From assembly GCA_028688225.1 (NCBI GenBank), contig JAQTYQ010000001.1:262888-326887 (forward strand): a stretch of 64,000 nt of DNA, written 5' to 3'. The stretch's first letter is position 1. Each line of letters opens with the position of its first letter. Below are positions 8,501 through 20,842 of the stretch, piece after piece. The position numbers and the translations under genes are program-made. The notes under the pieces were generated by a model, which did not search any database, was not told the origin of the DNA, and saw nothing but the letters and a program-made list of their open reading frames with translations. The DNA is from Opitutaceae bacterium. Its GTDB lineage: Bacteria > Verrucomicrobiota > Verrucomicrobiia > Opitutales > Opitutaceae.

Positions 8501-9878
8501 TTTTATCCCTGCTGAACAGTAATTGCCCCAAGGTGTTGTATGTGAATTCCCTTGTCGCTCCGTCAGGGTATTGTATCTTTGTCAATCGACCCTGAGCATC
8601 GTAGCTGCAGGTTCGCGTAAAGCCTAATTCGTTGGTGCTAACGAGAATGCGCCCACGTGAATCGCGCTGACACGAAGCAATCGATCCATTTGGCATGGTC
8701 AGCTTAATGATGCCGCCGCTGGCGTCATTCTCGAATCGAGCGACATGCCCAAGTTCGTCCGTTAGAGCGATTCTGAGGCCACGTCCGGCTGCATCGTAGG
8801 CGTAACTTCTCGTAAACCCGAGCCCATCTATCTCCTCTGCTATGTTTCCTCCGGGATTATACCGGCGATAGACAGTTGAGCCATTTTCCTCTCTTGTTGC
8901 ATAACTGCGCACGTCGGACAGATCGACGGCGATCGCAGCCATAATCGCGCCGCTTTCGGCCGCGCGAACATTGAGGACTTGGCCAAAGGCCGCCTCACTC
9001 TCCGTATGGTAGTGAAAGGTGCGCCCCCTCATTTTTATATCGGCGTGAGAATCGTTTGCCTCGACTAACAGCAGACGATCGCCCTTCCGTGGTGAAGCGT
9101 AGCTATAACTGGCCGACGTACCATCGGAATAATCTACTCTTGAAAGCACAGGGTAGTCCGTTCCGGCCGGAAATCCATACATATAGCTTACCTTTTGGCC
9201 ATCACTGGCGACAACAGATGTGATAACGGTAAAAGGCTTTGAGTTTTGTCCACCTGTGGGTGCTACGAGCTTACTATAATTGATCTTAAGCCAGCGCCCC
9301 GCAGGTTCGGTTGCTTGTACCAAAAGACCGTCCTCCCACGCGAGCATCCAAACGCGACCAAGCGCGTCGATGATTTCGTTCAACGTAAAGACGCCATTTT
9401 GTCGTGTGAAGCGAATCTCGCTAGTATCCGGTCGCAGGACGCGAAACAATTTCCCTTCGGAAACCACCCGGTCGCGTACTCCAGGAGTCGGCCACCACTG
9501 GCCCGGTGACATTTCAGTAAATCGATGCACCCAGCCTTTGGGTTCCCGCACGGAAACCCTCGGGCGTCCTTGGCTGTCAGCGCCCTCATCCACCATTTCC
9601 CACTGCCAATTATGCGTCCAGTTATGGCCGAGCCCGAACAGCGGTTCTGTTTGCGACGCGCGGCTTGTGGCGTGCCGTTGCCACGTCAAGTCGAACTGAC
9701 CCACCGCTCCCGCCACTACTATATCATAAGTGGAAAAGGCCAGATTGCCGGTATATGGATCGATGAAATCGGCCGCCCGGCTTACACCGTCATCGGCATC
9801 GTTACCCGGGTACGGCACCTGGGCAAAGCCAGCGCCCGCCGTGAGCGCCAGCGCAAAGAAAAATACTCGGGTATTCAT
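5565..9878 (-). CDS. Secreted RHS-repeat protein with papain-like C-terminal domain
   Basis: 1437 residues. Residues 1-19 are a signal peptide. After a beta-rich N-terminal part come dozens of YD repeats of the type YDAAGR, YDALGR and YDEAGN up to about residue 1130. The RHS core ends with GRFLQTDP at 1207-1214 and DPTGLD at 1237, the usual boundary before a variable tail. The tail of about 200 residues has GHEGAIVGH with His1257 and HNCVNMDAAM with Cys1346. A His before an Asn-Cys is the order of circularly permuted papain-like (LRAT/NlpC-type) amidases or acyltransferases. RHS shells enclose and deliver such tails. A Gly/Ser/Asp-rich linker and a short hydrophobic end follow. No immunity gene was identified with certainty. 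Confidence 0.88.
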   Translation of the reverse strand: MNTRVFFFALALTAGAGFAQVPYPGNDADDGVSRAADFIDPYTGNLAFSTYDIVVAGAVGQFDLTWQRHATSRASQTEPLFGLGHNWTHNWQWEMVDEGADSQGRPRVSVREPKGWVHRFTEMSPGQWWPTPGVRDRVVSEGKLFRVLRPDTSEIRFTRQNGVFTLNEIIDALGRVWMLAWEDGLLVQATEPAGRWLKINYSKLVAPTGGQNSKPFTVITSVVASDGQKVSYMYGFPAGTDYPVLSRVDYSDGTSASYSYASPRKGDRLLLVEANDSHADIKMRGRTFHYHTESEAAFGQVLNVRAAESGAIMAAIAVDLSDVRSYATREENGSTVYRRYNPGGNIAEEIDGLGFTRSYAYDAAGRGLRIALTDELGHVARFENDASGGIIKLTMPNGSIASCQRDSRGRILVSTNELGFTRTCSYDAQGRLTKIQYPDGATREFTYNTLGQLLFSRDKNGVETVRTYDDRGLLIKTTDPLGASTLISYDAQDRIAAVTDARGNVVRYSRDAGGRITRTDYPDGSNSASAYDEFGFLTKSIDAVGAVRTYAYDAFGRLITTADALGNITQLIYGSPSAGTAPMDRPVRLILPSGHIMETTYDAKDQLIAHTVAAGTKEAATIRYAYDGAGRQISFTNGRGDTVQYFYDVCGLCTKTVNAVGYEQTYAYDATGRKISESDAKGESTFWTYDALGREIAKTDAAGHVTRREYDDAGRVVSLTDGNANSYRFEYDRLGHRTAAIYPDGSRETMTYDEAGNKKSYTNRADAVCVYTYDSLNRETLSEWSDGSQRATKTYDAVGRVKVADNGLSKIIYGYDPAGRLISETQDLSPIVTGGVADPKPQTVTYAYTKSGELEAMGYPDGTTLNYRYNTLGQLQDISGNNAPPPIVTYQYDPAGNVISTLRENQTTSILKYDPDNRTTAITELASIPNQAARIDYTYDEADNRTTAKLSRTVGNTGTIRTTQDSYQYDTTYQVTSAAYNAVLNGNAVGPAETTEVYVYDAVGNRIQAITNGQTTRYSTNTLNQYIQVGSFALNYDRGGNLCTIGSWRYRYDALNRLIFAANNNIAARFYYDSRNRCIGRCIKDITTLYYYDEWNLLEETDSEGTEIARYVHGQKPDEMVLMVNPHGVFYPHRDALGNVAYLTDAGGRFFERYSYTVSGRVKIFNSSDQAIASSLAGNRWLFTGREWLAELNLYDFRNRVYSPELGRFLQTDPMRLVAKDINFYRYVFNRPTKYTDPTGLDLYALNAPGAVFGFGHEGAIVGHPGNYTYVSYGAGNNWFTASDNLVNRSFGTLDEALTFANSDRSPGNAYTNYNRFSSTAEQDSAMLTVATSWGNTSYSVFNHNCVNMDAAMGQVIGVNGSSSSIPNTWHTGTAGQAQSQGNIGTGSGSGDGGDGDTVSTQNNKPDYGGGSLGYWRAVYDWTILDWIFFGCPPAPE

Positions 9879-9950
9879 GGAGGATGAGGTTCGAAGATGG
9901 AGGGATTAAGAGAAATCGGATCGAGGGGCAGCGTGGGGCTGGGATGATGA

Positions 9951-10502
9951 TCACTGGCGCACGAGGACCGGCGGTTCTGGGCCGACCCAGAATTGAAGCA
10001 CCCGGCACTCCCCGCCGCGGCGCAAGGTCACGCGGTACAAGCCGTCGTTCGCCGCCGTTTGAAAAGCCACGCTGGCGCGATGATCGGAACCGACGGCGAC
10101 CGATCCTTGCGCCGCCCTTCCCTGCAATAACCCGCCGTCTTCGGCCTGGACGCGGATGGATTCGCCCGGCACCGCGTCGGCGAACGGCACCGAAGCCGTG
10201 ATGACCGTTGAGGCGGGAACCGGCACGCGGTGAAACTCACCGCGCACATTGGATATGACCTGCTGCATGCGCCCGTTGAATTCAATGCCAGCAACGCGTG
10301 CATCCGCGATCGGGCCGGATTCAGGTGCAGAGAGTATTGTCCGTGCTAGCCGAGCCTGCGGAGCAGCGGGGATGGCCGCCTTATCCGGTGCGACAGGATG
10401 TGAGCTTCTCAGCCAGAAGACTGTCCCGATAACCACGGCCGATGCGCAGAGAACAACCGCCAGCACGCCACGCCGCCAATTTGAGGGAGGTAAATTTTCC
10501 AT
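9951..10502 (-). CDS. Membrane-anchored protein upstream of the RHS gene
   Basis: 183 residues. A cytoplasmic start (MENLPPSNWRRG) is followed by one transmembrane segment at about residues 12-31 and an extracytoplasmic part with beta-sandwich character, including IADARVAGIEFNGRMQQVISNVRGEF, which resembles carboxypeptidase-regulatory-like folds that mark surface proteins. It is read in the same direction as the RHS gene, 72 bases upstream, and is probably the first gene of that unit. It may anchor or help present the RHS protein; this is inferred from position only. Confidence 0.6.
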   Translation of the reverse strand: MENLPPSNWRRGVLAVVLCASAVVIGTVFWLRSSHPVAPDKAAIPAAPQARLARTILSAPESGPIADARVAGIEFNGRMQQVISNVRGEFHRVPVPASTVITASVPFADAVPGESIRVQAEDGGLLQGRAAQGSVAVGSDHRASVAFQTAANDGLYRVTLRRGGECRVLQFWVGPEPPVLVRQ

Positions 10503-10847
10503 GTCACTGGCGGCGTTAAGGCTGAAGCCTGCACGTGGACAAGAGAAACCATCAAATCCAGCCCTATAGGGCTGGATTTTCCCAAAAAACGGAGAATAGC
10601 CGCGCTGGTTTTGTCGCCCGTTTCAACGTACGCCGTGACGGTATGCGCTGGCGGTGCTTTGGGATGTGGACAAAGCGCGTAGAGATTTCATTGATCCGTA
10701 TGGATCACTGTTAGCGCGCCGCCTAGCGCTCTTATTCTGCATTCAACCGCGCCTAATTATAGCGATGGCCGGTGGCGGAAAATCGAACCTTATCCGTCTT
10801 CACTATTAACAGGTCTTGCGCAGCGCAGTCCAATCCAACTCCACCCC
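10503..10847. other. Intergenic, divergent promoters region with one hairpin
   Basis: No gene is seen in these 345 bases between the anchored protein (minus) and the response regulator (plus). They contain a perfect 11-base-pair inverted repeat with a TATA loop at 10554-10579 (AAATCCAGCCC and its complement). Promoters for both flanking genes should lie here, but I could not assign boxes. Confidence 0.5.
10554..10579. repeat. Perfect 11-bp inverted repeat, TATA loop
   Basis: AAATCCAGCCC, TATA, then the exact complement. The run of A after it gives a weak T-tract only on the minus strand, upstream of the 9951-10502 gene, so it is more likely a dispersed palindrome or regulatory hairpin than a terminator. 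Confidence 0.55.
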
Positions 10848-11537
10848 ATGCGAGTGCTCATCGTCGAGGATCAATCGATAGTCCGCGACTTGCTGACCAA
10901 GGTGTGTCGTGCCTATTTGACAGCCGCACAAGTTGTTGCGGCAGATTGTGTGGCCCAGGCGCGGAGCATGTTGCTCAAGTACCGCTGCACCCTGATGATC
11001 TTGGATATCCACCTGCCCGATGGCGACGGATTCGATTTTGCGAAGGAGGCCCGACAGATGACGTCGAACCTTAAGATTATCGGGATCAGTGCGGACTGCT
11101 CGGAATACACGGTTTCGCGTATCTTCTCGTCGCCGCTGCACGCCTTCCTGGACAAATCTTCCCAGAGTGCCGCTGATCTGCTCCAGGCGTTGCAGGTGGT
11201 GACCGTCGGCAAGCGATATTACTCCCCGGCGGTGACCGCTGTTTTGCGCAGGCTGGAGGCTGCTCCCGACAGTTTTATCAAGATACTCTCCCGGCAAGAA
11301 ACCGCCATCCTTTGCAAGGTCGGCTTGGGCTGGTCGAATGCGCAGATCGGCACAGAGCTGAGGATCGCTCCGGCTACAGTCAAATGGCACTGCAAGGAAC
11401 TCCTACATCGGCTGGGATTGAAAGATCACGCCGAGCTGATCGTTTACGCCAACCGAAAAGGCTTCGCCAATCTGTCCTCGATCATGACGGTGCCAAACTC
11501 GCCTGCCGATCATAGATCGAGGAGCGGCGGCTGGTGA
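10848..11537 (+). CDS. LuxR-family response regulator, orphan
   Basis: 229 residues. An N-terminal receiver domain has the acidic pair Glu7/Asp8, the phospho-acceptor Asp53 (ILDIHLPDGDG), Ser81 and Lys103 (FLDKSS). A C-terminal LuxR/NarL helix-turn-helix covers about residues 146-200 (LSRQETAILCKVGLGWSNAQIG, with TVKWHCKELLHRLGL as recognition part). It should bind DNA when phosphorylated. No histidine kinase is adjacent. The last 14 or so residues (PNSPADHRSRSGGW) and the stop codon are encoded by a dispersed palindromic repeat starting at 11491, so the natural C-terminus was probably altered by repeat insertion. Confidence 0.88.
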   Translation: MRVLIVEDQSIVRDLLTKVCRAYLTAAQVVAADCVAQARSMLLKYRCTLMILDIHLPDGDGFDFAKEARQMTSNLKIIGISADCSEYTVSRIFSSPLHAFLDKSSQSAADLLQALQVVTVGKRYYSPAVTAVLRRLEAAPDSFIKILSRQETAILCKVGLGWSNAQIGTELRIAPATVKWHCKELLHRLGLKDHAELIVYANRKGFANLSSIMTVPNSPADHRSRSGGW

Positions 11538-11547
11538 GAGTATGAAG
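11491..11547. repeat. Palindromic repeat forming the 3' end of the response regulator gene
   Basis: TGCCAAACTCGCCTGCC starts it, and GGCGGCTGGTGAGAGT closes it. A second copy with the same ends lies at 35801-35855 in intergenic DNA. The copy here supplies the last codons and the TGA of the response regulator. Confidence 0.6.
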
Positions 11548-11551
11548 CCAC

Positions 11552-11612
11552 GTAGCCAAACTCGTGAGAGTTTGAGCGGATCGTCTGTCCAAAGCCTCAC
11601 GGCTTTAGCTAC
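11552..11612. repeat. REP pair (GTAGCCAAACTC family), diverged right arm
   Basis: The left arm 11552-11574 is identical to the left arm at 42460-42482. It is a hairpin CCAAACTC-GTGA-GAGTTTG with GTAG at its foot. The right arm 11589-11612 is CCAAAGCC-TCAC-GGCTTT with CTAC at its end. The stem differs but still pairs, and the TCAC/GTGA loop is kept. The rest of 11613-11935 holds no gene; a CTGCTG palindrome lies at 11713-11728. Confidence 0.75.
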
Positions 11613-11935
11613 GAAATCCCGAACCGGTCTGGGGTGAGCTTGTCGAATCGTCGAGGGGCAAGCGATTTATCCTCCGCCCAGGCTGCTATGCAGGAGGACC
11701 GGTCGCGAGCATTCTGCTGGATAGCAGAGCATGATCCCGTCTGAGCGACGGCCGTAATTAGCGCTCGCCCCACCCTGCGGGCCATCCTGCCGGTTGGACC
11801 ATCCCCATCTCCCCGCGCTGCCGCCTGAACCGCGCCGGGGCGGGAACCGAACTTCGCTCCGACGCCGGCTTTGATTGACCGGCATGCTGTCAATGGTATC
11901 GAATCACTTCTCCCGATTCTTTTCTTCTCCATCAT

Positions 11936-13891
11936 ATGATGACCCCGTCGTTGCGCATCCGTTCAACCGCATGGAATCCAACCCTGGGACTGGCCGGCTT
12001 GCTCGTGTTCTTTTGCCTGTTCCCGTCGGCGCGCGCCGCCGAGGCTGAGCCGAACCTGATCGCCAATCCTTCTTTCGAACAGGGCACCGAACAACCGGCC
12101 GGCTGGCAGGCTCTCATCACAGCCGGCGCCACGCTGGAGCGGGTGACTTCGATGGCCCACACCGGCTCGGCCGCCATCCATATCCGCTGCGACGCCCAGG
12201 GCGCCAAGGAGTACCCCGCTTTCAAGTTCCGCCTGGATCAGGTTAAGCCCGGCGAGCAGTATCGCGGCTCGGTCTGGGTCCGCACCCAAGGTTTGATCGG
12301 CCGGGGCGGCTTTCCGGTCATCGAATATAACCGCGGCAACGAGCGGCTCTCGTATTCGGCGGGCCAGAACTCCCCGCTCGGCGACAGCGAGTGGCGGCAG
12401 TTGATCATCTTTGGCGAAGTGCCCGAGGGAACCACCGAGATCTTCTTCTGCCTGATGGTTCATGGCCAGGGCGATGTCTATTTCGACGACGCCCGGCTGG
12501 AACGGGTCAAAGAAGCCCCGCCGCCTTTCAACGGCGACCGGCTGCATCTGACCCTCCACCCCGAACGGGTGCTCTGCCCCGACTTTCTCGGATGCGGCGC
12601 CCAGGGCGACTACTTCCTGACCTGCGACTTCAACACCAGCCACGGCGTGACCCAGGCGGACCGCGATCTCGTCAACGCCCGCGTCGCCGCCATGCGCCCC
12701 CAACTGATGCGCACCTTCTTCAATTACAAGTGGTGGGAACCCGAGGAGGGGCGGCAAACCCCCGACAGCCAGGAAATGCGCGATTACGTCGGATGGTGCC
12801 GTTTCCTCAAAAGCATCGACTGCCAGGTGCTGGTCAACCCGTTCGGCGATTATTTTGCCTACAGCTCCTGGATGCAGCTCGACCCCAGCAGCAAACTGCC
12901 GGGACCGGCCAAGCGAGAGGCCATGGTCCGTTCGCTGGTGGATCTGCTCGAACACCTGCGGCACAAGGAGGGGCTGGACAACGTCCGCTACGTCGCGCTG
13001 ATGAATGAGCCGGACAATGACGACTGGCGGCGCGTCGATCCCGATGAATTTGTCCGTCTTTACCGCCTGCTGGATCACATGCTGCGCCAGCGCGGCCTCC
13101 GCGACGAGATCCGTGTCATCGCCGTCGACGGCAGCGATTGGAGCCTGGCTTACCCCGGCACCTGGTTCCACGAGATCGTCACGCGCGGGCTGGACTACGC
13201 TGACGCCTGCGCCGTGCACACGTACGGCCACAAAGGTGTTCCCTCGCTGATGCCGTGGATCCGCTCGCGCCGGGAACTGATCCAGGCCCAGGCTCCCGCC
13301 GGCCGGCCGCCGCTGCCGCTCATGATCACCGAATTCAACACCTACGGCGACACCTTCACCAACCCGGAGAACCACACGTACGAAAACGGCCTGTTTCTGG
13401 CCGACTTCGCCGTGACCGCCCTGCGCGAGGGGACCGCCAGCGTGTTGATGTGGTGTCTGTTCGACACCCAATACGACGATCAACACCGGCAGGAATACGG
13501 GCTGTGGCGATACAAGGACGCCGACTGGGCGCCCCGGCCGGGGTTCTACTCCTGGTCGCTGCTGACCCGCTTTACCCGACGGGGCAGCCGCATCGTGGCC
13601 GTCGAATCCGAGCCGGCGGCCCCCGGCGTACGTGCCGTGGCGCTGGTCTCGCCCGAAGGCAAACAAACCGTGCTGGCGGTCAACCGTTACCACCGGCCGA
13701 TCGAAGTGAAACTGACCGGCGGATCGAGCGGGCCGATCGAGCTGCGCCGTTACGAATTTACCCGGACAGCCGTCGCGCAAGCCGGGGCACAGATGCTCAG
13801 TCCAGCAGGCATATTGACTCTGGGCCGCGACGCCCCGCCCAGCTTGATCCTGCCCGCCGAATCCTTCGTGCTGCTGACCGAACTGGAATAA
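11936..13891 (+). CDS. Secreted glycoside hydrolase (clan GH-A, GH39-like) with N-terminal CBM-like domain
   Basis: 651 residues. A signal peptide (GLLVFFCLFPSARA) ends near residue 34. Residues 37-190 form a carbohydrate-binding-like jelly roll beginning NLIANPSFEQG and ending DVYFDDARLERV, the pattern of CBM4/9-type domains. A TIM-barrel catalytic domain follows: LMNEPDN places the acid/base Glu358 and MITEFNTYGD places the nucleophile Glu466, the spacing of clan A retaining enzymes. A C-terminal beta domain covers about residues 560-651 (TVLAVNRYHRPIEVKL). The substrate is not clear from sequence; a plant or algal polysaccharide is plausible. The ATG at 11936 is followed by a second ATG, and either may be used. 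Confidence 0.82.
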   Translation: MMTPSLRIRSTAWNPTLGLAGLLVFFCLFPSARAAEAEPNLIANPSFEQGTEQPAGWQALITAGATLERVTSMAHTGSAAIHIRCDAQGAKEYPAFKFRLDQVKPGEQYRGSVWVRTQGLIGRGGFPVIEYNRGNERLSYSAGQNSPLGDSEWRQLIIFGEVPEGTTEIFFCLMVHGQGDVYFDDARLERVKEAPPPFNGDRLHLTLHPERVLCPDFLGCGAQGDYFLTCDFNTSHGVTQADRDLVNARVAAMRPQLMRTFFNYKWWEPEEGRQTPDSQEMRDYVGWCRFLKSIDCQVLVNPFGDYFAYSSWMQLDPSSKLPGPAKREAMVRSLVDLLEHLRHKEGLDNVRYVALMNEPDNDDWRRVDPDEFVRLYRLLDHMLRQRGLRDEIRVIAVDGSDWSLAYPGTWFHEIVTRGLDYADACAVHTYGHKGVPSLMPWIRSRRELIQAQAPAGRPPLPLMITEFNTYGDTFTNPENHTYENGLFLADFAVTALREGTASVLMWCLFDTQYDDQHRQEYGLWRYKDADWAPRPGFYSWSLLTRFTRRGSRIVAVESEPAAPGVRAVALVSPEGKQTVLAVNRYHRPIEVKLTGGSSGPIELRRYEFTRTAVAQAGAQMLSPAGILTLGRDAPPSLILPAESFVLLTELE

Positions 13892-14004
13892 ACCTTCCGG
13901 CGAGAATTCACGCTCGCCTCCCGGCCCCCCACCGGTGCATACTACAGGCGCCGCCGAAGCCGATGGCCGGTCTTGGCCGGCAACCTGCAACCGAGGATAT
14001 AGCC

Positions 14005-14475
14005 ATGAAACTGCGACCCTTCCCGGCAACTTCTCTTGGAGCAATCGTCCTGACTGGACTCATCTGCAGCCTTTCGCCCCCCACCCGCGCGCAATCCGGA
14101 CCGGAGACCAAGTCGACCGTCGGCACATTCAGCCGCCCGATGATCGCACAGGTGTTCTATCGCTCGGAACTTTGGAAAGAGCAGGTGCGGACCCTGGCCG
14201 GGGAGCAGAACGAGGCCGCCCGGGCCGGCGACGCCGCCAAGGTCGACCAGATTGACCGCCAGCTCAATGCCATGCAGGCGCTCGCCCAGAAGCAGCTCTC
14301 CGGCGATATCCCGCTGAAGAACATCTACGACCTGCTCAAGGCCGAATGGCCGGCCATCGCCCAGGAGGCCGGCGTCGACTTGATCGTGGAACCGCCGCTC
14401 TACCAGGCGCCGGGGGCGCGCGTTGTCGACGTCACCCCGTTCATCGTGAAACGCTTCGCGGGGAAAAAGAACTGA
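14005..14475 (+). CDS. Small secreted alpha-helical protein
   Basis: 156 residues. A signal peptide (LGAIVLTGLICSLSPPTRAQ) is followed by a helical, charged part with heptad-like KVDQIDRQLNAMQALAQKQL and a C-terminal VDLIVEPPLYQAPGARVVDVTPFIVKRF. The helical stretch plus the 'DLIVEPP... DVT' ending is reminiscent of OmpH/Skp-type periplasmic chaperones, but the length and order do not make this certain. It lies 114 bases after the glycoside hydrolase on the same strand and may be co-transcribed. The function is not established. Confidence 0.65.
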   Translation: MKLRPFPATSLGAIVLTGLICSLSPPTRAQSGPETKSTVGTFSRPMIAQVFYRSELWKEQVRTLAGEQNEAARAGDAAKVDQIDRQLNAMQALAQKQLSGDIPLKNIYDLLKAEWPAIAQEAGVDLIVEPPLYQAPGARVVDVTPFIVKRFAGKKN

Positions 14476-14499
14476 GCCAATTGCCGGCAGACAAGACCG

Positions 14500-14525
14500 G
14501 CGGGGGTCGGGCGACCCCGCCCTAC
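14500..14525. repeat. GTAG-footed hairpin (GGGGTCG stem)
   Basis: GGGGTCG and CGACCCC form the stem and CTAC (GTAG on minus) ends the element. A related copy with a varied stem is at 41552-41576. Confidence 0.6.
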
Positions 14526-14550
14526 AACAACCTCTGCATCCGAAATTGCA

Positions 14551-14615
14551 GGGCGCAGCCCCTCGACAGGCTCGGGGCCTTGAGCGAAGTCGAATAGGCA
14601 AGCCTGCGCCCCTAC
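14551..14615. repeat. REP hairpin split by a 40-bp palindromic insertion
   Basis: The outer parts GGGCGCAG (14551-14558) and CAAGCCTGCGCCCCTAC (14599-14615) together equal an intact REP as seen at 23817-23841 and 23908-23932. Between them lie 40 bases (14559-14598) with CCCCTCGACAGGCTCGGGG, a different well-known dispersed palindrome type. One repeat has landed in the loop of another. Confidence 0.75.
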
Positions 14616-14650
14616 GCCCCGCCAGGCTTTTCGGACAACCGGCAACCGCC

Positions 14651-18490
<3,840 letters not shown>

Positions 18491-18687
18491 GCGACTTGAA
18501 GGTGCAAACTAGAGTGGGGTGAAATTGCGACCGCAATGGGAAAGTGCATCGACTTGTTCACACGGCATTCGTCGGATCACGGCGCTTCGGTGGCCGGCCG
18601 GGAGCCGGCCGCGGGCGGGGCGAAATCCGCGGTCAATTGCCCGGCCCCAATAAAGCTCTTTCCCCTGCAGCAAATTTCCGGTAGTAA

Positions 18688-19118
<431 letters not shown>

Positions 19119-19119
<1 letters not shown>

Positions 19120-19247
19120 AGCAGATTAAATTGAAGCGTGGCCGTAAAAGTAGCGCAGGCTTCCAGCCTGCATCAGTCGAGGGAGCAGGCAGGATGCCTG
19201 CGCTACCCGAGACCAAGACGGCTACAAAAAAACTTAAATCGCTGTAG
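19119..19247. repeat. Dispersed ~125-bp repeat, REP pair type, copy A
   Basis: Contains GTAG at 19150-19153 before a GCAGGC/GCCTGC hairpin, and a second hairpin ending CTAC at 19203-19206. A near-identical copy lies in inverted orientation at 49203-49333. The copy directly follows the P-II stop codon and may act as its 3' hairpin. Confidence 0.85.
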
Positions 19248-19304
19248 CCCGGCGCATTTTCCCTGCTCCTTTTTTCCACCACAGGAGCCAGCAGAACGCA
19301 TTGC

Positions 19305-20744
19305 TTACTGGGTGTCCCACGGCAGGCGGACTTGCACCCGCGGGTGTTTCCAGATTTGGAACACCTCGAACATCTTGCCGGGATTGAGGATGCCGCGCGG
19401 ATCCAGCGCGCGCTTGACGGCGAGCATGGCCCGCACCTGGGCCGGCCGGTGCTGGAGTCGCAGGAACGGCGTCTTCGCCAGGCCGATGCCGTGCTCGCCC
19501 GAAATCGCGCCGCCCATCGCCACCACCGTCTCCATCAGGCATTGCACGGCCCGTTCCGCCGCCCGGCTTTCGGCCGGACGGTCGGGGTGAAAGAGGATGT
19601 TCACGTGCAGGTTGCCATCGGCCAGATGCCCGAAGGTGGGAATGGGCAGGCCCGACTGCCGGCGCAGGCGGTCGAGGAAACGGGCGAAGCGTTCGTACTG
19701 TCGCATCGGGATGACGATGTCCTCGTTGAGCTTGGCATCGCCGAGCTGGTACATCGCGCTGGAGCACTGGCGGCGCACCGCCCAGAGCTGCTCGGCCTCG
19801 GCGCGGCTGCGCGCCTCGCGGAAGGCCGCGGCGTACTGCTGCGCCCACGCCAGGACCTCCAGCTTCTGGTCGTCGATCTCGTTCACCGAGCCGGCGAGTT
19901 CGATCAGGATGACCGAGCGGCCGGCCTGGCCGGGAAATACGCTTTTGCCGGTGGCGCGCTCGACGCATTGCACGCTGAACCGGTCGATGAACTCGCAGAT
20001 CGCCGGCTGGATGCGCCGCGCAAACAGGGCCCGGGCGGCGCCGAGGGCGGACGTCTCGCCCGGAAAGGCCGTCAGCAGCGTCCACCGGACCGGCGGCAGC
20101 GGGATGAGCTTGAGCACGGCCTCCGTCACCACGCCGAGCAGGCCCTCGCTGCCGATCCAGAGGTCGCGGAGGTTGAAGCCTGCGGAAAACTTTTTCGTGG
20201 CCGTGCCCCACTCCACCGCTTCGCCGGTCGGCAGAAAGCCCTTCAGCGCGAGCACATAGTCGCGGGTGACCCCGTACTTGCCGCCGTGCATGCCGCCGGC
20301 GTTGCAGGCGATGTTGCCGCCGATCGTGCAGTACTCCCGCGAAGACGGATCGGGGGGATAAAACCAGCCCTGCGCCTCGGCCGCGGCCTTGACCGCGGCA
20401 TTGGTCGCGCCGGCCTGCACGTGGGCCAGCCCCGCCTCGGCGTCGATGCGGACGCGGCGCAGGCCGGTCAGGTCGACCACCCAGCCGCCGTGCCGGGGCG
20501 ACGCCGAACCGGTGAGCGACGTGCCGCGGCCGCGCACCGTGACCGGCACCCGATGACGGTTGGCCAGCGCGAGTACCGCACCCACGTCGGCGATCCGGCG
20601 CGGCCGGATGACGGCGGCGGGCAGAAACGACAGCTTGGCGCTGTCGAACGACGCCTCCCACCGGGTCTTCTCGTCGGTGCGGACGGCGGCGCCGAGCCGG
20701 CGTTTGAGCTGCGTGGTGGCGGCGGAGAGCAAGGCCATGATCAA
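19305..20744 (-). CDS. glcD: FAD-linked oxidase, GlcD/D-lactate dehydrogenase family
   Basis: 479 residues. The N-terminal FAD-binding (PCMH) domain shows VRGRGTSLTGSA and the DPSSREYCTIGGNIACNAGGMHGGKYG block. The C-terminal half has the FAD-oxidase cap with FGHLADGNLHVNI and the family end GGAISGEHGIGLAK ... ALDPRGILNPGK. Members oxidise glycolate, D-lactate or other 2-hydroxy acids in the membrane respiratory chain or cytoplasm. GlcE and GlcF partners are absent here, so the substrate is open. It lies between P-II and an unknown gene and shows no clear operon partner. Confidence 0.85.
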   Translation of the reverse strand: MIMALLSAATTQLKRRLGAAVRTDEKTRWEASFDSAKLSFLPAAVIRPRRIADVGAVLALANRHRVPVTVRGRGTSLTGSASPRHGGWVVDLTGLRRVRIDAEAGLAHVQAGATNAAVKAAAEAQGWFYPPDPSSREYCTIGGNIACNAGGMHGGKYGVTRDYVLALKGFLPTGEAVEWGTATKKFSAGFNLRDLWIGSEGLLGVVTEAVLKLIPLPPVRWTLLTAFPGETSALGAARALFARRIQPAICEFIDRFSVQCVERATGKSVFPGQAGRSVILIELAGSVNEIDDQKLEVLAWAQQYAAAFREARSRAEAEQLWAVRRQCSSAMYQLGDAKLNEDIVIPMRQYERFARFLDRLRRQSGLPIPTFGHLADGNLHVNILFHPDRPAESRAAERAVQCLMETVVAMGGAISGEHGIGLAKTPFLRLQHRPAQVRAMLAVKRALDPRGILNPGKMFEVFQIWKHPRVQVRLPWDTQ

Positions 20745-20842
20745 GGAGTGGAACTAACACACAGTTCCCCGGGGTTGGCAAGGGACGGCTGCCTGATTTG
20801 AATCCCCAATTCAGACACTCTCTTGGACAAGAGAACCCCCGC

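Noticed and set aside
10554..10579. Hairpin as an intrinsic terminator
   Set aside because: It lies in a divergent promoter region with no gene ending into it and only a weak T-run, so termination is not the likely role.
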